In this document: one piece after another, positions 1 to 8,481 of the stretch
Numbering within the stretch: the stretch's first letter is position 1
Layout of the letters: each line of letters begins with the position of its first letter
Origin: Teichococcus wenyumeiae
GTDB taxonomy: Bacteria > Pseudomonadota > Alphaproteobacteria > Acetobacterales > Acetobacteraceae
Direction: 5' to 3'
Assembly (NCBI RefSeq): GCF_003696345.1
Contig: NZ_RFLX01000011.1
Span: 112,920-176,919, forward strand
DNA: 64,000 bases
Translations under genes and position numbers: made by a program
The notes under the pieces: generated by a model
Database searches by the model: none
What the model saw: only the letters and a program-made list of their open reading frames with translations
What the model was told of the DNA's origin: nothing

Positions 1-490
1 TTCTGTTGCAGGACCAGATCGGCCCGGTGCGGGTGCCGCCGGCCATCTGGACCGTCAATCTCTTCGGTGCGGCCCAGGTTGCGGCCATCGGCCGGCAGCG
101 GCTGTTGCAAGCCGGTTGGCACAGCACCTGCTCTCTGGAGCAGGCCGTGCTGGCCATGGTGCTGGAAGGCCCCGCCGACACCGTGACGGATGCAGCCGCC
201 GAGCCCATCGCGCGCATCACCCGTGCGCTGGCCCTGCCCAGGTTGCAACGCGCATCGCGGGCGGAGAGCGGGCGGCCATTCACGCTCTCCCCCTGCTGCC
301 CTGGGCCGCCCTGGTGCTGATCGAGCCCGAGAGCGTCGACGTCCAGCGCATCTGTCTGCCTGCAAGCGCGCCCCGGCGCTGCGGCTGAGAGGCGGAACTG
401 GCGGAAGAGCTGCGCGTCCTGCAAAGCCCCCGCATTCGCCAGGAAGCTGTTCAGCCGCCGGGGCATGGATAGCGTGCCGCCCGTGATCAT
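1..490 (+). pseudogene. possible decayed coding sequence at left edge
   Basis: An open frame runs from about position 6 to 320, and coding-like sequence seems to continue in the other two forward frames to about 490 before stops interrupt it. The first frame is rich in Ala, Leu and Glu and looks like real protein (for example LEQAVLAMVLEG), but I do not recognise a family. The pattern of successive short frames on one strand suggests an old gene broken by indels, or the 3' end of a gene that starts outside the window. Nothing here has a convincing ribosome-binding site. This is a weak call, and chance GC-rich open frames would look similar. Confidence 0.22.
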
Positions 491-695
491 CGCGGCCATC
501 AACGGGTAGACCGAAGCCGCCATCCTGCACGGCAGGCAGTTGCGGGAAGCGGTGGAGAGTGGTCCTGGCCGACCGGAAGCACCCGCCAGGCTGAGGCGCC
601 GGGGCGGCGACCCCCTGGTATGGTCAAGTTGTGCCTTTAGCGATACTTCCTCCGCCGGGCGGCGCCTGCCTGCCCCAGTATCCGGAGGAGAATTC

Positions 696-2150
696 ATGGC
701 AGCCGTTTCGTTCGACACGCGGCAGAACCTCATCGGTGGTGAATGGCGCGAGCCCCTGGGCCGCGAGACCATGCCGCTGCTGAACCCCTCCGACGGAACC
801 CGCCTCGCCGAGATCGCGCGCAGCGACGCCGCCGACATCGACCGCGCCGTGGCCGCCGCGCAGGAGGCCCGCCGAGGCGCCTGGGGCCGCATGACGGCGA
901 CCGAGCGTGGACGGCTGCTGTCCGCCATGTCCCGCATCGTGCTGGAGCGGGCGGATGAGCTGGCGCGGCTGGAAGCCCTCGACGTCGGCAAGCCGCTGCG
1001 CCAGGCCAAGGCGGATGCGCTGGCCCTGGCCCGCTACCTGGAATTCTACGGCGGCGCCGCCGACAAGCTGCATGGCGACACCATCCCGTACATGGATGGC
1101 TATACTGTGCTGACGATCTATGAGCCGCTTGGCGTCACGGGCCATATCGTGCCCTGGAACTATCCGATGCAGATCATCGGCCGTTCCGTCACCGCCTCAC
1201 TCGCCATGGGCAATGCGGTGGTGATCAAGCCGGCGGAGGAAGCCTGCCTCACCGCCCTCGCCTATGCCCGCATCGCCGAGGAAGCGGGCTTCCCGGCCGG
1301 TGCCATCAACATCGTCTCCGGCACTGGCGAAGAAGCTGGCGCGGCGCTGGCGGCGCATCCCGGCATCAACCACATTTCCTTCACGGGCTCCGTGGTGGTC
1401 GGCGGCTTGGTGCAGGCGGCAGCGGCGAAGAACGCGGTGCCGGTGACGCTGGAGCTGGGCGGCAAGTCGCCGCAGATCGTCTTCGAGGATGCGAACCTCG
1501 ACGACGCCCTGCCCTTCCTGGTCAATGCCGGCATCCAGAACGCGGGTCAGACCTGCTCCGCCGCCTCCCGCATCCTGGTGCAGCGCTCGGTGCATGACCG
1601 CGTGCTGTCCGCCATGGCGGAGCGCTACAGCGCCCTGCGCGTCGGCACCGCCATGTCCGACCTCGACATGGGGCCGCTGGTCTCCGGCCGGCAGCAGGAG
1701 ATCGTGCAGGGCTACCTGGAGGCCGCCCGACAGGACGGGCTGGAGATCGCCGCGCAGGGCCGCATCGGCGCGGATGCGCCGTCCAGCGGCTACTATGTGC
1801 CGCCCACGCTGATCTCCGGCGCGCAGGGCAGCAGCCGCCTGGCGCAGGAAGAGATCTTTGGCCCGGTGCAGGTGGTTATTCCCTTTGAGGATGAAGCCGA
1901 CGCGCTGCGCATCGCCAACGGCACCGACTACGGCCTGGTCGCCGGCGTCTGGACCGCCGATGGCAGCCGTGCGATGCGCATGGCGCGTGGCATCGAAACC
2001 GGGCAGGTCTTCGTCAACAACTACGGTGCCGGCGGTGGTGTGGAATTGCCCTTCGGCGGCGTGAAGCGTTCCGGCCATGGGCGGGAGAAGGGGTTCGAGG
2101 CGCTGTACAGCTTCGCTTCCCTGAAGACCATCGCCATCCGGCACGGCTGA
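696..2150 (+). CDS. NAD(P)-dependent aldehyde dehydrogenase
   Basis: 484-residue aldehyde dehydrogenase superfamily protein that oxidises an aldehyde to the acid with NAD(P)+ in the cytoplasm. The cofactor site FTGS, the general-base Glu253 in LELGG and the catalytic Cys287 in GQTC are all present, and the length is normal for the family. The start at 696 follows a strong GGAGGAG about 6 bases upstream; the frame extends further upstream without another good start signal. It looks like the betaine-aldehyde or amino-aldehyde branch (PWNYP motif), but the substrate cannot be set from sequence. The MFS gene downstream is 370 bases away and probably separately transcribed. Confidence 0.93.
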   Translation: MAAVSFDTRQNLIGGEWREPLGRETMPLLNPSDGTRLAEIARSDAADIDRAVAAAQEARRGAWGRMTATERGRLLSAMSRIVLERADELARLEALDVGKPLRQAKADALALARYLEFYGGAADKLHGDTIPYMDGYTVLTIYEPLGVTGHIVPWNYPMQIIGRSVTASLAMGNAVVIKPAEEACLTALAYARIAEEAGFPAGAINIVSGTGEEAGAALAAHPGINHISFTGSVVVGGLVQAAAAKNAVPVTLELGGKSPQIVFEDANLDDALPFLVNAGIQNAGQTCSAASRILVQRSVHDRVLSAMAERYSALRVGTAMSDLDMGPLVSGRQQEIVQGYLEAARQDGLEIAAQGRIGADAPSSGYYVPPTLISGAQGSSRLAQEEIFGPVQVVIPFEDEADALRIANGTDYGLVAGVWTADGSRAMRMARGIETGQVFVNNYGAGGGVELPFGGVKRSGHGREKGFEALYSFASLKTIAIRHG

Positions 2151-2159
2151 CAGCAGCCT

Positions 2160-2190
2160 ACTGGCGAGACTGCAACACGGGATCGCCAGT
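2160..2190 (+). terminator. possible terminator after aldehyde dehydrogenase
   Basis: An 8-base inverted repeat (ACTGGCGA at 2160-2167, TCGCCAGT at 2183-2190) lies 10 bases past the stop codon, with a 15-base loop and a short CTTGAT after it. There is no real T tract, so termination is only plausible. Confidence 0.35.
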
Positions 2191-2393
2191 CTTGATGGCG
2201 GCACATGGCCAGAAGGCCGGGCGCCGCCGTCTCCGGGCAATGACCTTCCGCCGTCATTCCGGCCTCCTCTGACGGCTGGGTCATGGCCATGGCACCAGCC
2301 TTTACACCCGGTTAAAAAAAGTCGCTGTGTTGCGCGATTCTGAAGAATTAACGCCGCGATGCGAGAAAGGTCCTTACGCCCAAGGCCCCAGCT

Positions 2394-2410
2394 TTGTTCA
2401 AAACGAACAA
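2394..2410. promoter_or_regulatory. candidate operator, TTGTTC-N5-GAACAA
   Basis: Perfect inverted repeat with 6-base arms and a 5-base AAAAC spacer, about 110 bases upstream of the MFS start. A third GAACAA half-site occurs at 2427-2432, 22 bases (two helical turns) from the right arm. This arrangement suits a dimeric or tetrameric repressor. No regulator gene adjoins, so the binding protein is unknown. Confidence 0.35.
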
Positions 2411-2519
2411 TCCGGCTTCTTTCCGCGAACAACTGCTATCGACGCTTGGGCTGATCCGCTTCAAAATCCCCCGCCGGCACTGTGCCGGAGTGAGAACAAG
2501 CTTATCTAGGGGAAACGCC

Positions 2520-3866
2520 ATGGCCGCAGCCTATGGCCAGAAGCCTGCCTCGGGCAGTTCACCAAGCGTGATCAGCGATGTCGAGCGCAGCGCCATGCGG
2601 AAGATTGCATGGCGCCTGCTGCCTTTTCTGATCGTCTGCTACTTCGTCTCATACCTGGACCGGGTGAATGTCGGCTTCGCCGGCCCGGCCATGCGTGCGG
2701 AACTGGGCCTTTCCGCCACGGCCTTCGGTACCGCCGCCGGCATCTTCTTCCTGGCCTATTTCGTCTTCGAAGTGCCCAGCAACCTCGCGCTGAACCGCTT
2801 CGGTGCACGGAGGTGGATCGCCCGCATCATGATCACCTGGGGCCTGCTCTCCGGCGCCCAGGCCTTCGTGACGGGCGAGACCAGCTTCAACATCGTCCGG
2901 GTTCTGCTCGGCGCTGCTGAGGCGGGCTTCTTCCCCGGCGTGATCTTTTACCTGACGCTGTGGTTCCCCACGGCTTATCGCGGGCGGATCGTCGGCTGGT
3001 TCATGTTCGCCATCCCCTTCTCCTCCGCGCTCGGCTCGCCCGTGTCCGGCTACCTGCTGAACATGGACGGCATCTGGGGCCTGCACGGCTGGCAGTGGAT
3101 GTTCATCATCGAGGCCATTCCGGCGATCCTGCTGACCTTCGGCGTGCTGTGGTACCTGACCGACCGCCCCGCTGAGGCGAACTGGCTGACCCAGGCGGAA
3201 AAGGACTGGCTGGAGACCACGCTGCGCGAGGAAGAGCGCCAGCGCGAGGCCGTGGTCCGCTACGAATGGTGGCAGACGCTGCTGAACCCGCGCGTGATTG
3301 GCTATGGCCTGGTCTATCTCGGCCTGGTGTCGCCGCTCTATACCCTGGGCTTCTTCCAGCCGCAGATCATCAAGGCGCTGGGCGAGGTTTCCAACGTTCA
3401 GCTCGGCTTCCTGAACGCCTTCCCCTACGCGGTAGGCGCGGTGACCATGGTGCTCTGGGGCATCTTCTCCGACCGCCTGCGGGAACGGAAATGGACCACC
3501 ATCTTCGCCGCCGCCTGCGCCACGGCGGGGCTGCTGATCGCTGCCAGCAATGATGGGCTGGTGTTGAAGCTGCTGGGCCTCGCACTGGCCAGCTACGGCA
3601 TCTTCGCGGCGCTGCCGATCTTCTGGTCGCTGCCCACCGCCTTCCTCAGCGGCACCGCCGCGGCGGCCGGCATTGCCTGGATCAATTCCGTTGGCAACCT
3701 GGGTGGCTATTTCGGCCCACAGGTCTTCGGGATCATCAAGGATGCCAGCGGCGGCGACTATTACGGCCTGCTCTTCATGGCCGCCCTGCCGGTGATGTCG
3801 ATCCTGCTGATCCTGATCCTGGATCGTCAGCCAGCCCGCCGGGCTGCTTCCGTGGCCGCCGAGTAG
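2520..3866 (+). CDS. MFS transporter, anion:cation symporter (ACS) type
   Basis: 448-residue, 12-helix major facilitator protein of the inner membrane. It resembles the anion:cation symporter family (tartrate, phthalate and hexuronate type): the first helix ends in YLDRVN (residues 45-50), the NRFGARRW loop between helices 2 and 3 is present (about 92-99), and the long central cytoplasmic loop lies near residues 225-250. The start at 2520 is preceded by AGGGGAAA; the frame is open upstream, but the extension is not hydrophobic and has no better signal. It probably imports an organic anion with protons. The substrate is unknown; the upstream aldehyde dehydrogenase may belong to the same pathway. 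Confidence 0.92.
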   Translation: MAAAYGQKPASGSSPSVISDVERSAMRKIAWRLLPFLIVCYFVSYLDRVNVGFAGPAMRAELGLSATAFGTAAGIFFLAYFVFEVPSNLALNRFGARRWIARIMITWGLLSGAQAFVTGETSFNIVRVLLGAAEAGFFPGVIFYLTLWFPTAYRGRIVGWFMFAIPFSSALGSPVSGYLLNMDGIWGLHGWQWMFIIEAIPAILLTFGVLWYLTDRPAEANWLTQAEKDWLETTLREEERQREAVVRYEWWQTLLNPRVIGYGLVYLGLVSPLYTLGFFQPQIIKALGEVSNVQLGFLNAFPYAVGAVTMVLWGIFSDRLRERKWTTIFAAACATAGLLIAASNDGLVLKLLGLALASYGIFAALPIFWSLPTAFLSGTAAAAGIAWINSVGNLGGYFGPQVFGIIKDASGGDYYGLLFMAALPVMSILLILILDRQPARRAASVAAE

Positions 3867-3872
3867 GCTGCC

Positions 3873-3902
3873 GGTGATGCCCCAGCCCGCTGGGGCATCA
3901 CC
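3873..3902. terminator. strong bidirectional terminator hairpin
   Basis: Perfect 13-base stem (3873-3885 with 3890-3902) and a 4-base CCCG loop, starting 7 bases past the MFS stop and ending 18 bases before the stop of the converging permease gene. It lacks a long T tract but is the most stable hairpin in the region. Confidence 0.7.
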
Positions 3903-3919
3903 ACTCCCGTGCTTCCTGG

Positions 3920-4912
3920 CTATTCCGCCGGGGACGCGACCGGCGCCGGGCTACGGCTGAGGGCCCCCACCTGTTTCCGCCGGCTCAGTTGCTGATCCGC
4001 GATGACGCCGAGCAGAATGACACTCCCCATCACCGCGAAGTTGAGCGAGGAGGGGATGCCCAGGATATTCACCAGGTTCTGCAGGATCTGCAGCAGCACC
4101 GTGCCCAGCACGATGCCGAGGATGCTGCCCTCCCCGCCGCGCAGCGAGCAGCCACCCAGCACCGCAGCGGCGATGGCATAAAGCTCGTAGAAATTGCCGA
4201 AGGAGGATGGCGAGACGGAGCTGGTGTAGAAGACCAGCAGCACCGTCGAGAGCCCCGCCAGCCCGCCGCCGATGAGATAGGCCCCGGCGATGACGGCATT
4301 GGTGCGGATGCCGGAATGCCGCGCCGCTTCCTCGTTCCGCCCCACCGCGTAGAGATAGCGCCCGAAGACCGAGCGGTGCAGCAGCACCGCCATGCAGGCC
4401 GCCACCACCAGCAGGATGATGAAGGGATTAGGCACGCCGAAGCTGCGGCCGGAGGCAAGCCATGTCAGCGTATCCAGGTCCCCGGCGGCATAGCCGAAGC
4501 CCATGGTGCCGTCCTGCGTGTAGTAGCGAGCGATGCCGCGGTAGATCAGCAGGCCACAGAGCGTGACCACGAAGGGCTGCAGCCGCAGCCGCGTCACCAA
4601 CAGGCCGTGCAGCAGGCCCAGCGCCACGCCGGCCGCCAGGATCACCAGCACCGCCAGAGGCCAGGGCAGCTCGAAATTTACCAGCAGGTCCACCAGGATC
4701 ACGCCCAGCAGCGCGAACATCGAGCCCACGGAAAGGTCGATGCCGCCGGTGATGATGATGATGCCCTGGCCAATGCTGAAGACGCCGAAGAGGCCGATCA
4801 GGTTGGCCATGTTCAGCAGGTTGGTGCCCGAAAGGAAAAGCGGGTTCAGTGCCGCCGTGATGCCGCCGATGACGATCAGCAGCAGGCCGAGGCCGAGTTC
4901 CTTCTTGCTCAT
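3920..4912 (-). CDS. sugar ABC transporter permease (RbsC family)
   Basis: 330-residue inner-membrane permease of the ribose/xylose/galactose type ABC importers. It has about ten hydrophobic helices, and the conserved GGIDLSVGS motif of the family lies around residues 53-61. The ATG at 4912 overlaps the ATPase stop codon by four bases (ATGA), so translation is coupled. It would form the channel used by the binding protein and double ATPase encoded just upstream. Length and motif fit the family. The sugar is not defined, though the XylB-like dehydrogenase at the head of the cluster points to a pentose or related aldose. Confidence 0.95.
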   Translation of the reverse strand: MSKKELGLGLLLIVIGGITAALNPLFLSGTNLLNMANLIGLFGVFSIGQGIIIITGGIDLSVGSMFALLGVILVDLLVNFELPWPLAVLVILAAGVALGLLHGLLVTRLRLQPFVVTLCGLLIYRGIARYYTQDGTMGFGYAAGDLDTLTWLASGRSFGVPNPFIILLVVAACMAVLLHRSVFGRYLYAVGRNEEAARHSGIRTNAVIAGAYLIGGGLAGLSTVLLVFYTSSVSPSSFGNFYELYAIAAAVLGGCSLRGGEGSILGIVLGTVLLQILQNLVNILGIPSSLNFAVMGSVILLGVIADQQLSRRKQVGALSRSPAPVASPAE

Positions 4913-6450
4913 GGATGTGCCGCCTCCGTGCCGGCATGGGTTTCCTCGGTCTGGCCGATGGCCAGCCGCAGCACTGCCTGCTCGCTGAAGGCATTGCGCT
5001 CCAGCATCCCGCTCACGCGGCCCTCGTGCATCACGGCAATGCGGTCGCTGACGCCGATCACCTCCTCCATGTCCGAGGAGATCATCAGGATGGCCACGCC
5101 GGAATCGGCAAGTTTCCGCATCAGTGCATAGATCTCGCCACGGGCACCGACATCGATGCCGCGCGTCGGCTCGTCGAAGAGCATGACGCGGGGAGACATG
5201 CTGAGCCATTTGCCCAGCACCACCTTCTGCTGGTTGCCGCCCGACAGCGTGCCCGCCTTGACGGCGCAGGAGGGTGCCTTGATGTGCAGGGACTGGCGCT
5301 GCGCCTCGCTTGCCACCTCTTCCCTGGCGCGGTCCACCAGCCCCAGGCGCGCATAGGCCGGCAGGTTGGCGAGGGTGACGTTCTGCACAATGGAAAGGTC
5401 GAGCACCAGCCCGGCGGCCTTGCGGTCCTCCGGCACCAGATAGATGCCGGCGGCAACCGCCTGCGCCGGCTCCGTGATCCTCAGCGCCTTGCCATGCAGC
5501 CGGATGTCACCACCCAGCGCCGGGTCGATGCCGAAAAGGGTGCGGGCCAGCGAGGTGCGGCCGGAACCCACCAGCCCTGCCAGGCCCAGGATCTCGCCCG
5601 GACGGATATGCAGGTCCACCGCGCGCTCCGGAAAGGCGGTGGTGCGCAGCCCGCGCAGTTCCAGCCCGCCCTCACCCGGCGCGCGGGCGGGCGGGGTATA
5701 GAGCGAGCGCAGGTCGCGCCCGATCATCAGCCGGATCATGGCGGCGTGGCTGATCTCCTCCCGCGCCAGCGCGCCTACCATGCGGCCATCCCGCAGGCAG
5801 ACGACACGGTCGGCACAGTCGATGATCTCGCCCAGGCGGTGGGTGATGTAGATGACGCCGGTGCCGCCGGCACGCAGCTCATGCACCAGCGACAGCAGCC
5901 GCGCGGTCTCCGACAGCGTCAGGGAGGAGGTCGGCTCATCGAGGATGATGATGCGCGCCTCGGCCGCCAGGGCCTTGGCGATCTCCACGAGCTGCCGCTG
6001 GGCGATGGAGAGTTCCGCCACCCGCGCATCCGGCCCGAAATCCGCGCCCAGCCTTTGCAGCAGCGGCGCCACGCGCGCGCGCGCCGCCGCCCGGTCCAGC
6101 AGCCGCAGCGGCCCGCCGCGCAGGGGCTCGCGCCCAAACAGGACGTTGGACGCGACATCGAGGTTGTCGAAGAGATTGAGTTCCTGATGCACGAAGGCGA
6201 TGCCGGCGGCGCCGGCTTCCGAGACCGTCAGCGCCGGGTATTCGCGGCCACCGATCCGCACCCGCCCCTCGCTGGGCGGCACCACGCCGCCCAGGATCTT
6301 CATCAGGGTGGACTTGCCGGCGCCATTCTCGCCGACAAGCCCAAGGACCTCGCCCGCATGCAGGCGCAGGTCGACGCCATCCAGGGCGCGCACGCCGGGA
6401 TAGCTCTTGCCGATTCCCTCCAGTTCCAGCAGCGGAAGGTCCGGCGCCAT
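4909..6450 (-). CDS. sugar ABC transporter ATP-binding protein (RbsA/MglA type)
   Basis: 513-residue ATPase with two tandem nucleotide-binding domains, as in RbsA, MglA and XylG. The first Walker A is GENGAGKST (about residues 40-48), followed by a Walker B (LDEP) and later a second domain with LSGGNQQK and FDEPTRGID. As in this family, the second Walker A is degenerate (GLVGSGRTS in place of a GKS/T loop). The start at 6450 has AGGA 12 bases upstream; an ATG at 6462 is possible but abuts that AGGA. It energises sugar import by the RbsC-like permease. The stop overlaps the permease start. Confidence 0.94.
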   Translation of the reverse strand: MAPDLPLLELEGIGKSYPGVRALDGVDLRLHAGEVLGLVGENGAGKSTLMKILGGVVPPSEGRVRIGGREYPALTVSEAGAAGIAFVHQELNLFDNLDVASNVLFGREPLRGGPLRLLDRAAARARVAPLLQRLGADFGPDARVAELSIAQRQLVEIAKALAAEARIIILDEPTSSLTLSETARLLSLVHELRAGGTGVIYITHRLGEIIDCADRVVCLRDGRMVGALAREEISHAAMIRLMIGRDLRSLYTPPARAPGEGGLELRGLRTTAFPERAVDLHIRPGEILGLAGLVGSGRTSLARTLFGIDPALGGDIRLHGKALRITEPAQAVAAGIYLVPEDRKAAGLVLDLSIVQNVTLANLPAYARLGLVDRAREEVASEAQRQSLHIKAPSCAVKAGTLSGGNQQKVVLGKWLSMSPRVMLFDEPTRGIDVGARGEIYALMRKLADSGVAILMISSDMEEVIGVSDRIAVMHEGRVSGMLERNAFSEQAVLRLAIGQTEETHAGTEAAHP

Positions 6451-6464
6451 GCTCGCGCCCATTC

Positions 6465-7421
6465 CTACCGCGTGCGCAGCAGATCCCGCATCTGCTTCTG
6501 GAACTCCTCGACATTCGATTTGTCGATGATGCGGGTTGGAATGATGATCTGCTTGCTGGCTGGGATGAAGCTGCGGTCGTTGTTCAGGTATTTCACCATG
6601 CCGACCATGCTCTGGTAGCCGAATTCGAAGGGCTGCTGCACCACGGTGGAATAGATGGTGCCGTCGGCGACGCCGCGCAGCGTCAGCCCGTCCTCGTCGA
6701 AGCCGACGATCTTCACGCGGTTCTCACGCCCCGCACCCTTCACCGCCTGGTAGATCTGCGGCGTGTTATAGGCCCAGAGGCCGACCAGCAGATCGATGTC
6801 GGCATAGCGCGCCAGCACATCCTCGACATTCCGCTTCGCGCGGGCCATGTCCGATTCGTCCGTGCGGATATCGACGATCTCGATATTGCCGCCCTGCAGC
6901 GCCTCACGGATGCCCTGCACGCGTTCCCGCGCATTGTCCGCGTCCATGGTGCCGACGAAGAGCATGGCCTTGCCGCCACTCGGCAGCGCCTTCTTCATCT
7001 GCGCCCCGGCCTCCCGCCCGGCGGCGACATTGTCGGTGCCGATATAGACCACGCGGTTGCTGGCCGGCGCATCGCTGTCCGTGGTGAAGAGCACCGCCTG
7101 GGAAGCAGCGCGGTTCAACATTTCCGTGGAATTGCCAGGGTTGATGGCGGAGATGGCGATGCCAGCCACCTTGCGCGCCAGCAGCTCATCCACGATGCGA
7201 CGCTGCTCGGCGGCGCTGGCCTGGCCAGGGACAATCATCTCCATGTTGAACTCGGGGTGTTCCCGGTTCGCCTTCTCGATACCGCGCCGGGCGATGGTCC
7301 AGAAATCGGCGGAAACATTGACAACGAAGGCCAGTGTCTTCTTCTCCTGCGCATGCAGGATGCGGGGGGCGCCCGCCAGGGCAAGCGCCGCCGGTGCGGC
7401 AAGCAAACTGCGCCGTTTCAT
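6465..7421 (-). CDS. periplasmic sugar-binding protein (RbsB family)
   Basis: 318-residue type I periplasmic binding protein. An N-terminal Arg-rich and hydrophobic signal peptide ends near AHAQ (about residue 25), followed by the family opening KTLAFVVNVSADFW and a lobe with IGTDN and VGLWAYNTP. The start follows a GGAGAG about 6 bases upstream. It captures a sugar in the periplasm for the importer encoded immediately downstream (15 bases to the ATPase start). It is the second gene of a four-gene unit led by a sugar dehydrogenase. Confidence 0.93.
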   Translation of the reverse strand: MKRRSLLAAPAALALAGAPRILHAQEKKTLAFVVNVSADFWTIARRGIEKANREHPEFNMEMIVPGQASAAEQRRIVDELLARKVAGIAISAINPGNSTEMLNRAASQAVLFTTDSDAPASNRVVYIGTDNVAAGREAGAQMKKALPSGGKAMLFVGTMDADNARERVQGIREALQGGNIEIVDIRTDESDMARAKRNVEDVLARYADIDLLVGLWAYNTPQIYQAVKGAGRENRVKIVGFDEDGLTLRGVADGTIYSTVVQQPFEFGYQSMVGMVKYLNNDRSFIPASKQIIIPTRIIDKSNVEEFQKQMRDLLRTR

Positions 7422-7443
7422 GCTCTCTCCTGAACGTCCTCAT

Positions 7444-7485
7444 GGCCCCTGTTCAAGCGGGGCCTTTTGGCAGCCGGTTCGGCTG
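7444..7485 (-). other. two hairpins between dehydrogenase and binding-protein genes
   Basis: The 150-base gap between the SDR stop and the binding-protein start holds two short perfect hairpins: GGCCCC/GGGGCC at 7444-7449 and 7459-7464 (9-base loop), and CAGCCG/CGGCTG at 7471-7476 and 7480-7485 (3-base loop). They could be attenuators or mRNA-processing stops that set binding-protein levels apart from the dehydrogenase. There is no T tract after them on the minus strand. Confidence 0.3.
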
Positions 7486-7573
7486 TTGCGAGGAAGGCTA
7501 GCAGAGCATTCAGGAGAGTGGGAAGAAGACGCTTCGGACTTCACGTCTCCGTCATTTTTCGGAAAGGCAGCCG

Positions 7574-8344
7574 TTAGGTCCAGCCGCCATCCACCACGAA
7601 TTCCTGGGCGGAACACATGGAGGAAGCCGCGGAACTGAGGAACAGTGCCATATCCGCGATATTCTCCGGCATCACCCGCCCGGCGAGGCACTGGCCGGCA
7701 TCGATCTGCTTCTCCGCCTCGGGCGTGACCCAGAGCGTCAGTTGCCGCTTGGTCATCACCCAGCCAGGCACCAGCGTGTTCACGCGGATATTCTGCTTGC
7801 CGTAGTCCCGCGCCAGCCCGCGTGTCAGGCCGTGCACCGAGGCCTTTGCCATCGTGTAGGCGGGCATCCCGCCCTGCCCCAGCTTCCAGCTCACGGAACC
7901 GAAGTTGACGATGGCACCGCCGCCTGCATGCTGCATCTGCGGGATGATGGCCTGGGCGGCAAAGAACATCGGGCGCTGGTTGATGGCCATGCGGTCATCC
8001 CAGTATTCCGGCGTCACATCCTCGGGTTTGTGGCGCTGGTCGTTGGCGGCGTTGTTGAGCAGCACGGTGATGTCGCCATGCGCCTGTTGCGCCTCTTGCA
8101 CGGCGGCGCGTAGTGCTGCGATATCGCGCAGGTCGCAGCGGATGAATTTCGGTACATGCGTCGCCCCCTCGCTGCCGACCTGGCGCACCAGCGCCGCGCT
8201 GTCTTCTTCCGCGATATCGACAAAGGCGACCTTGGCGCCCTGGTGGGCAAAGGCGCGGGTCAGTGCGGCGCCGATGCCGGTGCCTCCACCCGTGATGAAG
8301 ACGCTCCGGCCGGCAAGGTCGGGATAGACCGCGTTGCGCTGCAT
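7574..8344 (-). CDS. XylB-like sugar dehydrogenase (SDR family)
   Basis: 256-residue classical short-chain dehydrogenase: cofactor loop TGGGTGIG (residues 18-25) and catalytic Ser150, Tyr163 and Lys167. The NNAANDQRH stretch, the MTKRQ segment and the ending VVDGGW closely resemble, from memory, the NAD-dependent D-xylose dehydrogenase XylB of Caulobacter and related L-arabinose or rhamnose dehydrogenases. It would oxidise an imported aldose to the lactone. I chose the ATG at 8344, which has GAAGGGAA about 8 bases upstream; an in-frame GTG at 8377 has no such signal. It heads the cluster encoding a sugar importer. Exact sugar specificity is inferred only. Confidence 0.9.
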   Translation of the reverse strand: MQRNAVYPDLAGRSVFITGGGTGIGAALTRAFAHQGAKVAFVDIAEEDSAALVRQVGSEGATHVPKFIRCDLRDIAALRAAVQEAQQAHGDITVLLNNAANDQRHKPEDVTPEYWDDRMAINQRPMFFAAQAIIPQMQHAGGGAIVNFGSVSWKLGQGGMPAYTMAKASVHGLTRGLARDYGKQNIRVNTLVPGWVMTKRQLTLWVTPEAEKQIDAGQCLAGRVMPENIADMALFLSSAASSMCSAQEFVVDGGWT

Positions 8345-8481
8345 TCGGATGTTCCCTTCGGGATGTTGCTCCGACACTCATGAAGTTGCGGTGCCGGCCT
8401 TGGTAGTCTGGCAGGCCTTGGCGGAGCGTCAATGCCATCTGCTGGCCTGCCGCAACGCTTCGCCACGATCTGCGCCACCCG

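Larger units (their letters stand above)
2151..2519. other. intergenic region upstream of MFS gene
   Basis: This stretch has no supportable gene. It is less GC-rich than its surroundings between about 2310 and 2460. It holds the possible aldehyde dehydrogenase terminator at its left end, the TTGTTC/GAACAA inverted repeat at 2394-2410 and a small hairpin at 2474-2488 (CCGGCA/TGCCGG) just before the MFS ribosome-binding site. It is the likely promoter and operator region of the symporter gene. Confidence 0.5.

Noticed and set aside
4915..6618. 567-codon plus-strand open frame opposite the sugar ABC ATPase
   Set aside because: The minus-strand ATPase has all motifs; the antisense frame has a His/Gln/Arg-biased composition and no start signal.
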